Shown: piece after piece, positions 50,201 to 59,200 of the stretch
Numbering within the stretch: position 1 is the first letter of the stretch
Layout: the number at the start of each line of letters is the position of its first letter
Assembly (NCBI GenBank): GCA_037893225.1
Contig: JAZGUH010000410.1
Location: 1 to 64,000, forward strand
From: Hippasteria phrygiana
Taxonomy: Eukaryota > Echinodermata > Asteroidea > Valvatida > Goniasteridae
Length of the DNA: 64,000 nucleotides
Reading direction: 5' to 3'
Notes under the pieces: generated by a model
Told to the model about the DNA's origin: nothing
The model's input: only the letters and a program-made list of their open reading frames with translations
Databases searched by the model: none
Translations under genes and position numbers: made by a program

Positions 50201-52395
50201 TTACAAAAAGAATTTTGAATTTAGCGTGTTCTGTTGATGAGATATGGCTTTAGGAAACTTTGAAGTTCAAAAACTTTAATATTACTGTAAAACTGTATGA
50301 TGACGTCATCATGACGTCACCTCAATTTTCATCTATAACACGAGCTACCATACCAACATACCTGGTTTGAAGGCAATCGGACGTACCGTTCTCTAGATAT
50401 GGGCCCTTGAAAAATGCACCTTTAAGATGACGTCACATGACACGTGATGACGTCATCATGACGTCACGTTTCGGCATACATTTTCAGCTTAGGGTCTCTG
50501 TTTGTGTTAAGCCTGATTAAGATCTGATGTTGCTTAGTGACCAAAGTGTCCCGTACAAAATTCGTGTACAAAGTCTATGGGATTTGGGATAGAACTAAAA
50601 TAATCATAGAAAATCAGCCGATGACGTCATCATGACGTCACCTCGGATTTAACATGCTAGTAGCACTATCTACCTGCACACTAATTTTTATAACGATCGT
50701 CCCTACCCTTATATGTGTTTCAAAAAAGCATATTTTTGATGATGTCATGATGACGTCACACATTTTTCACATTTATGTGAAAGAATATAGGAGCTAACAA
50801 AGCTATTACAAAAAGAATTTTGAATTTAGCATGTTCTGTTGATGAGATATGGCTTTAGGAAACTTTGAAGTTCAAAAACTTTAATATTACTGTAAAACTG
50901 TATGATGACGTCATCATGACGTCACCTCAATTTTCATCTATAACACGAGCTACCATACCAACATACCTGGTTTGAAGGCAATCGGACGTACCGTTCTCTA
51001 GATATGGGCCCTTGAAAAATGCACCTTTAAGATGACGTCACATGACACGTGATGACGTCATCATGACGTCACGTTTCGGCATACATTTTCAGCTTAGGGT
51101 CTCTGTTTGTGTTAAGCCTGATTAAGATCTGATGTTGCTTAGTGACCAAAGTGTCCCGTACAAAATTCGTGTACAAAGTCTATGGGATTTGGGATAGAAC
51201 TAAAATAATCATAGAAAATCAGCCGATGACGTCATCATGACGTCACCTCGGATTTAACATGCTAGTAGCACTATCTACCTGCACACTAATTTTTATAACG
51301 ATCGTCCCTACCCTTATATGTGTTTCAAAAAAGCATATTTTTGATGATGTCATGATGACGTCACACATTTTTCACATTTATGTGAAAGAATATAGGAGCT
51401 AACAAAGCTATTACAAAAAGAATTTTGAATTTAGCATGTTCTGTTGATGAGATATGGCTTTAAGAAACTTTGAAGTTCAAAAACTTTAATATTACTGTAA
51501 AATCGTATGATGACGTCATCATGACGTCACCTCAATTTTCATCTATAACACGATCTACCATACCAACATACCTGGTTTGAAGGCAATCGGACCTACCGTT
51601 CTCTAGATATGGGCCCTTCCAAAATGCACCTTTAAGATGACGTCACATGACACGTGATGACGTCATCATGACGTCACGTTTTGGCATACATTTTCAGCTT
51701 AGGGTCCCCGTTTGTGTTAAGTTTGATTAAGATCTGATGTTGTTTAGTGACCAAAGTGTCCCGTACAAAATTCGTGTACAAAGTCTATGGGATTTGGGAT
51801 AGAACTAAAAATTCATAGAAAATCAGCCGATGACGTCATCATGACGTCAACTCGGATTTAACATCCTAGTAGCATTATCTACCTGCACACTAATTTTTAT
51901 GACGATCGTCCCTACCCTTATATGTGTTTCAAAAAAGCATATTTTTGATGACGTCATGATGACAGCACACATTTTTCACATTTATGTGAAAGAATATAGG
52001 AGCTAACAGAGCTATTACAAAAAGAATTTTGAATTTAGCATGTTCTGTTGGTGAGATATGGCTTCAAGAAACTTTAAAGTTCAAAAACTTAAAAATTACT
52101 ATAAAATCGCATGATGACGTCATCATGACGTCACGTCAATTTTCATCTATAACACGAGCTAGCCTACCAACATACCAGGTTTGAAGGAAATTGGATATAC
52201 CGTTCTCTAGATATGGGCCCTTGAAAAACGCACATTTAGGATGACGTCACGTGACACGTGATGATGTCATCATGACGTCACTCTACGACATACAATTTCA
52301 GCTTAGGGTCTATGTTTGATGTAAGTTTGGTTAGGTTCTGAGGTTTTTTAAGACAAAATTCGTGTACAAAGTCTATGGGATTTTGGTCAGAACTA
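47230..52395. repeat. 605-bp satellite rich in TGACGTCA (CRE-type) octamers
   Basis: The phrase CAGCCGATGACGTCAT recurs at about 47588, 48193, 48798, 49403, 50010, 50615, 51220 and 51824, a period of 604-607 bp. Each complete unit holds about nine TGACGTCA octamers, mostly as close pairs such as TGACGTCATCATGACGTCA, plus one CACGTG. The two halves of the unit are distantly similar (pair of octamers, then an ACCTGCACAC or ATACCTGGTTT phrase, then GATCGTCCCTACC or AATCGGACCTACC), so the monomer seems to be an old dimer of about 300 bp. Edge units are diverged and central ones almost identical. Confidence 0.95.
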
Positions 52396-52575
52396 GAAGA
52401 AGAAGAAGAAGAAGAAGAAGAAGAAGAAGAAGAAGAAGAAGAAGAAGAAGAAGAAGAAGAAGAAGAAGAAGAAGAAGAAGAAGAAGAAGAAGAAGAAGAA
52501 GAAGAAGAAGAAGAAGAAGAAGAAGAAGAAGAAGAAGAAGAAGAAGAAGAAGAAGAAGAAGAAGAAGAAGAAGAA
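52396..52575. repeat. (GAA)60 microsatellite
   Basis: Sixty perfect GAA triplets start at AGAACTAGAA, where the last satellite unit would continue as AGAACTAAAA, so the run grew from, or sits exactly at, the satellite edge. All six frames are open (poly-E, -K, -R, -S, -L, -F) only because of the triplet. Confidence 0.97.
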
Positions 52576-53015
52576 CAAAAACAAAGCCTTTTCCGAAGGA
52601 TTTCGGAAAAGCCAATAAAACAAATGTTAGGTTTACGCTGGTAAGTGCTAGAGTCGCGTGCAGCTACAGACCAAATAAAGTCATACAAATGTGTTTCGAA
52701 AAAAAAGCAGGTGAGCAAGCGTCAACAATGTGACATCATGGGCACACAGGACCAATCAGATGCTAAATAAGCGGAAACTTTTTGGCACGACAGGGGATCA
52801 ACTCCCCCCCCCCACCCCACCCCAAAGAAAAAACATACAAACACCCCCCCCCCCCCCCCCAACAAACAAACAAACAAATAAAACAAATAAAAACATCACT
52901 TTCCTAAAACAAATTATCCTGAAATATTTTGCCCCTGCAATTTAAAAAAAAGAAGAGGGGGATCCTCTTCTGACGATGGTGACTAAATTTACACATGTAT
53001 TTATACAGTTGTCGG
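52576..53015. other. Unique sequence with C-rich runs
   Basis: C runs at 52804-52811 and 52845-52860 and an AACAAACA repeat (52861-52880). No gene or element end is convincing. Confidence 0.4.
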
Positions 53016-53190
53016 GCGGATCTAGCCTTTCATTTAGGGAGGGGTTGTACCCACCTACAACGGTACAGTGTACATGTATGGGCCAGCGGTATACACACTG
53101 GTAATCAACTTTGCTCAGCAGCGAAGGGGGGGGGGGGGGGGGGGGGGGGGGGGTTGCAACCACCACAACCCCCCTCTAGATCCGCCCCTG
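53016..53190. mobile_element. Short non-autonomous element ending in GCGGATCTAG, with G28 run
   Basis: GGGCGGATCTAG at 53016 faces CTAGATCCGCCCCTGG at 53175-53190 as terminal inverted repeats. The interior has no coding capacity and includes 28 G at 53126-53153 followed by GGTTGCAACC-type sequence. I believe GGGGCGGATC-plus-G-run elements are widespread in invertebrate genomes, but I cannot name the superfamily. The array piece at 33468-33512 looks like a relative. Confidence 0.65.
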
Positions 53191-53559
53191 GTTGTGGTCA
53201 GAATGTGTGAATTAATGACAACTAATCTGTCAATTATCTGAAAAGCAAACATGAAATGGACAAATAATACAAGCATCTTAATTCAGGCCTGCATCAATTG
53301 GCATTTAATAATATCTACTGTTACCAACAAGCATTTCGCACAATAACTTATGTTCATCAAACACGTACAGAACCACAAATACCAAGTTTTATCAAACTAC
53401 AATGATAATTTCTTTAAAAGAAATGACATTCATCTTGTGTTAACTATCATGTCAGTCACATTTGCTTACCTGAAAGATGTTGTGTCTGCACTTTTTGGGG
53501 CTTTTTGGTACCCCGAAAAATCAGTTTTCAAAATGACTGCTTAGCACTAGTTTTTAAAT
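53191..53559. other. Unique sequence, no gene seen
   Basis: AT-rich sequence with no recognisable exon, RNA gene or repeat. Confidence 0.4.
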
Positions 53560-53692
53560 GTAAACGAAAATTGCGGGTGACACCATGTGAAATTAGGCTC
53601 TTCTGGGAAGATGTGTGGTTCTGAAAAGAACTGGGGTGAACACTCACCCCGGTTCTTTTCAGGACTACATCACCCACAATTTTCGTTTCCAT
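53560..53692. repeat. Hairpin element (~130 bp)
   Basis: The inner stem CTGAAAAGAACTGGGGTGA pairs with TCACCCCGGTTCTTTTCAG across a four-base loop (about 53621-53662) with one mismatch. The outer stem AAACGAAAATTGCGGGTGA (53563-) pairs with TCACCCACAATTTTCGTTT (about 53670-53688). About 40 bases on one side are unpaired. Confidence 0.8.
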
Positions 53693-53714
53693 TCTTACTG
53701 TTTCCACCATGCAA

Positions 53715-53812
53715 AGCTTCAAAACGTATTTCAAAATGAACAAAGACGATTGTTGAACTGGTAGGAGCAGGATTTGAACTTGCGACCTCCACAATTTTAC
53801 CCAGAGAAATAC
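53715..53812 (-). mobile_element. tRNA-derived SINE fragment
   Basis: Read on the minus strand it has GAGGTCGCAAGTTCAAATCC, a B-box-like sequence, then CTGCTCCTACCAG and a GTTCATTTTGAAA tail like that of the 313-bp units at 61.3-63.3 kb. The A box is missing. It is a diverged, partial copy. Confidence 0.65.
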
Positions 53813-53893
53813 TTGGTTTTTTTAATTGCTATTGTTCAGAAATTAATCCAAAATTATTCACTCTTTAGATGAGACATCTAACGAAAATATCTT

Positions 53894-54006
53894 CAAGTGC
53901 GGTATTACGGAGGTCACAGGTTCGAATCCCGCTCCTGCAAGTTATCTTTGTTAACTTTGAAAATGTATTCAAATTTACCTAGTCAGTTTCCCTTGTAGTT
54001 TGTTTG
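53894..54006 (+). mobile_element. 5'-truncated tRNA-derived SINE with 13-bp target duplication
   Basis: The copy carries GGAGGTCACAGGTTCGAATC (B box) and the tail TTTGAAAATGTATTCAAATT, CTAGTCAGTTTCCCTTGTAG. ACGAAAATATCTT directly precedes it (53881-53893) and directly follows it (54007-54019), a clear target-site duplication. This fixes the 3' end of the SINE near CCCTTGTRGTTTGTTTG. Confidence 0.88.
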
Positions 54007-54479
54007 ACGAAAATATCTTTCCACAGTTAGTTATCAAATGCGGCCCGACAATATTTCAGTTCTTGCAGGGCGTATTTTTGTATGTGTAAGAGGCATGAAT
54101 GCCTCAAAATAGAAAACACATAGTTTTTCACTGGAATAAAATCAACAATTCCCCCCCAAAAAATGCTTGTATTTGAGCTATAGGTACAACTTATTATGCC
54201 ATCGTACATACACCAGGGGTTTCATGTAAGCTTTAGGCAACAGCAAACGGCAAAATCAAGTGCACAAAAACATGTTTACTTTCTAAAACGCTGATTTAGT
54301 GTGCAACATTGTATGCCTACATGTAGCTGCATGTGGACTGGCACCGTTATCCTGCTGTGCCAAATTAGGGGCCAAAAAGGGTTCCTCAGAACTGGGAAAC
54401 AGAGAATTTTAAAACAGGTGCTCATATGGATTCAAATCCTGCATGAGACAACACATGGATTGCGTATTTAGTCCCCAAA
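54007..54479. other. Unique sequence, no gene seen
   Basis: No exon, RNA gene or element could be supported here apart from the target duplication at its left edge. Confidence 0.4.
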
Positions 54480-54665
54480 TAACTCATTTCTTTTTATCAA
54501 ACAAACCACAAGGGAAACTAGATAACATGAAGAAATTGTTAAAGTGAACCCAAAAGAAATGGCAGGATTTGAACCTGCAACCTCCAGGTACTGTACCAGC
54601 CATTCTATCAACTGAGTTACCTTGCCCCATCTTGTCCCCTGTGTTGGTGGTTTATGACTTCAAAT
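54480..54665 (-). mobile_element. tRNA-derived SINE, nearly complete but diverged
   Basis: On the minus strand it has GGCAAGGTAACTCAGTTGAT (A-box region), TGGCTGGTACAGTACC in place of the anticodon arm, GGAGGTTGCAGGTTCAAATC (B box), and a tail with AGTTTCCCTTGTGGTTTG. It matches the 313-bp unit along its length at lower identity, so it is an older member of the family. Confidence 0.82.
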
Positions 54666-55143
54666 AGAAAACCCTTTCATACAGACGAACATTGTATTCA
54701 ATACTCAGCTATTAAAAACGGCAATTTTGAACGCATATGAGTTGGTATAGGAAGCTTAAAGACAAAACTTTAAAAAAAATTTACGAAAGCTTTACGAACT
54801 GAAACGGGTTGCCAAACCTATGTCGAGTTTGCCAGACAAAAATAAATTGTGTTCGATAGGTGATATCCATGAAGAGTTGACTGAAATTGTCCTCTTGCAG
54901 GAATTCAAACTCAGCATCCCTCCAAGCATAGAAAGTAAAAGGGAGGGAACAAAATATCACAAAACTCAAACGGGCTGCAGTTTAAACAAATGGGATGCGT
55001 TGAACCACAAAACAAATGTTGGTAAATCAATTTTCAAGCCAAATGGGATTTACAGAAAGTGGGGAAGGATAAGCCAGGTTTGGGGGCTCAGTCAAGCACT
55101 GAAAAAAAGTGCTGAATGTGAAAAGAAGTCAAGTAGCCTTTAA
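54666..55143. other. Unique sequence between SINE and mariner
   Basis: No recognisable domain in the open frame at 54820-55143, and no splice-flanked exon. Confidence 0.4.
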
Positions 55144-55690
55144 GAGGTCTACCGTGGTCTCTGTTCGAATTGAACATAAGGATTGCCTGATGAACTGTTC
55201 CAAATGACACACTGACTATGTCAGCAATGTCATGGTTGGTGATCCAATGATCCTGACGCACAATTCTTTCAATTTCTTGGACATTTTCGGGGGTTGTGCT
55301 CGTGGAGGGTCACCCTGACCTCTCGTCGTCCGCCAGTGATGTTCTGCCGTCTTGAAACATGAATGCCACTCAAAACACCTCGCCCGGCTCATTGCTCTAT
55401 TGCCGTAGGCTTTGTGAAGCATTTCAAGGGTCTCCGTTGAAGATTTCCCGAGTTTGACACAAAATTTGATGTTCGCTCTCTGCTCAAGTTTTAGGTCATG
55501 GTGAAATCGCAAATGCGCACGTACCAATGGTCACAAAAATGCGTGTAACACAGGTGCTGATGTTGATCAAGCGATGTACATGTAACTTGGAATACTTACA
55601 AAAGTTTAACACCTGCGACATGCACATTTATGTGCGACGCTCCATTTGTTCACAACAGGAACAGTCTCGGAACTTTTTGATCGCACCTTG
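55144..55690 (-). mobile_element. Truncated mariner-like DNA transposon
   Basis: The right end on the minus strand starts CAAGGTGCGATCAAAAAG next to TA, which looks like the 5' terminal repeat of a mariner element at a TA target. About 160 bp of leader precede the transposase remnant. The left end stops within the transposase at about 55144 and the other terminal repeat is absent. It cannot move. Confidence 0.82.
55150..55527 (-). pseudogene. Mariner transposase N-terminus, frameshifted
   Basis: The first segment has EQRANIKFCVKLGKSSTETL, then EMLHKAYGNRAMSRAR and FEWHSCFK, the first helix-turn-helix domain of mariner and Mos1-type transposases, which binds the terminal repeat. A frame change follows near 55340. 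In the new frame DDERSG is followed by a stop and PSTSTTPENVQEIERIV, then a second helix-turn-helix-like stretch ending around VSFGTVHQAIL. The catalytic domain is missing. The frame change, the internal stop and the truncation show a dead copy. Confidence 0.88.
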
Positions 55691-56047
55691 TATATCCGGT
55701 GTAATCTTGTTTGATTTCTCTGTTGCACCTGTGGAAACCCTATACATATGTAATGTCATACTTATACTAATGTACAAAATATCAATTTACAATTGAGACT
55801 TGTATCTTAACAGATTTCATTTGAGACAAAATTTGAATACTTTTCCAATTTTCCATTACATTTTGGGGGAATTAAAACAAAAAATACCATCTGAGAAAGA
55901 AATATGCTCTCACATGCAAACTTAATTATAAGCACTTTGTTTGAAATTAATCTCTCTTGTTGAAGCTAGTCAACAGCAATGACAGAATAAATCACTGGAA
56001 AACAAGCCTTGACCTTATCTTGAACACCCACATAGTCGGCTATAATA
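55691..56047. other. Region downstream of CCDC87 (3' UTR side)
   Basis: The 3' UTR of CCDC87 should start at 56047 and run leftwards. I could not find an AATAAA on the minus strand by eye before the mariner remnant, so the transcript end is unknown. Confidence 0.4.
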
Positions 56048-56218
56048 TCACGCCGTGGAGGATGCTGTCACCGATGATACTGAGGAGATATCTGCCACAG
56101 GGAGTTTAACCCCCCGAGCCAGAGTGGAATGATCCAAAGCATATTGACGCCTCTCTTGCTGCAGCCAATAGAGCATCTCGGTGCAGTCCACTTTCATCTT
56201 GTCAAGGTAAGGACGGCC
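56048..56218 (-). CDS. CCDC87: CCDC87 last coding exon
   Basis: Acceptor CCCATTACAG. It opens with GRPYLDKMKVDCTEMLYWLQ then QERRQYALD, the strongest family signature, and ends in a Ser/Thr/Val/Ala-rich tail (SSVSSVTASSTA) before TGA. Confidence 0.93.
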   Translation of the reverse strand, partial: GRPYLDKMKVDCTEMLYWLQQERRQYALDHSTLARGVKLPVADISSVSSVTASSTA

Positions 56219-59200
56219 CTGTAATGGGAGAGGGATTAAATAACAAGGAAAGTCAGGTACATTTAAAAAAGAAAAAGATTCAGTCTTTTCAAACACTGCA
56301 TAAATATGAAGACAAATTCTTGATGTCAAATATTTCCAGACATACAGACCGTGCTCTTATATTACTTTTTTGTTTCATTCTTTCAAATTTTTAAACTGTA
56401 TGTTTTATTTTTGTCTACTTTGGGCAACTGCATCCCTTTGAAACAAGCTTTTAATTCTTGGTTGCTTTCACACCTCTTATTCACAAAAACATCATCCTTT
56501 GCGGGAGCCTCATTATTGTCGGGCCACAAATAAGTCAACATTTGGAAAGTAATTACTCAATGAAACCACTGACTATTTTTTTTTCATGCAATGTCCTTCA
56601 AAAGTGAATAACTTTAGCATTACTGGAAAAATATGCATTTATTACAAAAAATAAAAATTCAGGAGGAAAAAAGTCTTCCAAAAGTAGAGATAACTAATAA
56701 GCAATACTAAGGTGAACAATTTAAAGATATGGTACACTGATCATTGACAGAGCTGACAAGGCATTTGCAGACAGCATTCAACATATACATGAAATAACAA
56801 ACCTGTGAAAGTTTAAGCACATTCCATCACCAGAGTAAAAAGAAAATAGTGGAAAACCATTTCGGTTTAACAGTGATTTTGTGCATGTTCATATGAGCTT
56901 CTTTGAATTGTTGAAATCGAAACAAGCCACAGCATTTTTTAAGATACAATATTTTTGAACATGACTGCACTTGAGACGGAAGTATTTCTCAGGAGGATTG
57001 GTACTGGTACATCTTTAAGCTTTCAGATTAAAACTAAATTCTGATCATTACCAAAGCTAATCACACCTTAATATTTCAGGGTTTTTTTTATGAGACGATT
57101 CCACAAAAGAAATTGATGGAAAGAAGATGAAATGGAGAAAAGTTCATTGAAAATTGAATTATTATGACTACCTCAATTACAAGCCAGCATACCCCCCCCA
57201 CACCCCCCCCCCCCACACCCCCACATCCCCCCCCCCCCACCCCCAAAAAAAGAAGGCATTAGTACCAATCTTTCCACGAAATTTGATTGAATAAACCTTT
57301 TACATGGCAGTCACCTGTGAGGTTTTTATTCAAATTCTGTAACAATGTCAGCACAAAAGCTCTATGCATGCCTATCCAAGGGTAACGAGCACACTAACTT
57401 CTATAAGTGTTGCCATACATAGGGACTCTATTTCCAAAATGACTAAGGCCTGATTCAAAGAGAATAGCTCCCCAACCAGAATGCCTACCACATACATGGA
57501 ATGTTGGTGTATCGGCAAACTTCCTGTGGACAAATTGGAGCTTATCTGTAACATGGGCATCTACATCATGAAGTCTTGTGTAGAGTTCACTGCGCTGCCT
57601 AGCCTCCTTAAGACGAACTACTGAAGAACCTCTGTGGCCTATTACAAACAAAAATCAACAAATCCAAACAAAGATATTTAAATTCAAAGACAAATACATT
57701 CAGGAGTTTTACACATGCACAGCAAGAAGTTCCAACATTACCCAAACTTCTTTAAAAGATGTCCGTGCTCTTTTTGGCTTTCACCCTGAAAAAAATTTTT
57801 GTTTAATTAAATTGCTACTTTTCGAGCAATACGAGTTATTAAATTCTAAATGAGACTTACAACAAAAACCCACCCAAATTTAGTTATTGAACAATTATTT
57901 TACAAATGTAACATTATTTGTGGCCCAACATTAATTTGTATCTTTGTGAGCATTAGATGCGAGAAAGCAACCATGAATAAAAGTCTTTTTGGATGGTTGC
58001 AGATTCACATCAAATTATTTTTTTCGTAACTATAAACATGTAAGAAGAAAACATTCATCAGAAAAATGTTGTCGAAGAGGACACAGACAATATATCTTTA
58101 AGACCAAATATATCAGATATAAATTGTATTTTACCATAACTGCAGTGCTATGTCCATCGTAGTTACAGAGTGACTCCCACTTTACGATCAGTTTTGATCA
58201 CTTTTCATGAGACAAAAACACTAAGGTCAAATTGTTCATTCTTATTTGGTCATCAAGTTGCATTTAAGACTGCTGTAAATTGAAATGCCTCTTTTTCCCC
58301 TTTCACAAGAACACATTATTGTAGTTTCTAAGCACAGCCAAAGTATATATTCTAAGCAAAGCTCCTAAATGTTCTATTCCCTCATGTTTTCTTGCGACTA
58401 TGTCTTCATGGTCAAACACTTTTGTGTTGGTTACTTTGGCACTCCTGTGAATGTTTAGGGGAGAAAGATGATCATCCGCTAACCTTTTTGGAAGAATCTG
58501 TCAGGGTCAGATGCCAACCTCTCAAAGGTCTCCAGTCTAGCAAGGATTGCCTCTCGCTGTAAAATCACTTCAGTAGCTAGCTCCCAAGCATCTATGGCCT
58601 GAAATACAGTGAAAGACAATTTTTTTTTAAAGACATTAAAATACACTCATAAAGGGAGATTTTAGTTCATTTGTATGAAGTAATGTTAAAACTCAAACTT
58701 AATGCATACAATGTGCAGATATCTCAGAAAATAAACTTAGTCTGTCATCTTTTTCAATTACTTACACTTTCCAGTTTGCCCATGTGGTCATCTGAGCTGT
58801 ATTTGATAGCCATGTCTAGTTTCTGACCGTCGGGCATTTGTAGAGATGTCCAGATTGCTTCCAGCCGGTCTTGAAGGCTCAGAGGCTCAGGGATGGCTGT
58901 GGTCAGCTGAGATTTCTGACCATAAATACAAAAGGTAAATAAAAGAACTGAATGGCCTACATATACATAATATTTGGTTGGGTTGTTTTGCATTTTTTTG
59001 TTTTTATTGATTGATGAGTGCCATTTGAAATAAGGCTTTGTAGATTAAAACATTAATTGGACGTATCTTGACAAGATACCTGTGACCTGTTACGGTAGAA
59101 TCTTGTGAATATAAATCGACATGCAAAGTGCAATATCCAAGACAAATAAAAATTACAGCACAAAATTCCACAGAGTTGGCTAAGAAACGTGGTTTACTTG

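Noticed and set aside
52278..52733. Poly-E, poly-R, poly-S, poly-L and poly-F frames
   Set aside because: All come from the GAA triplet run.
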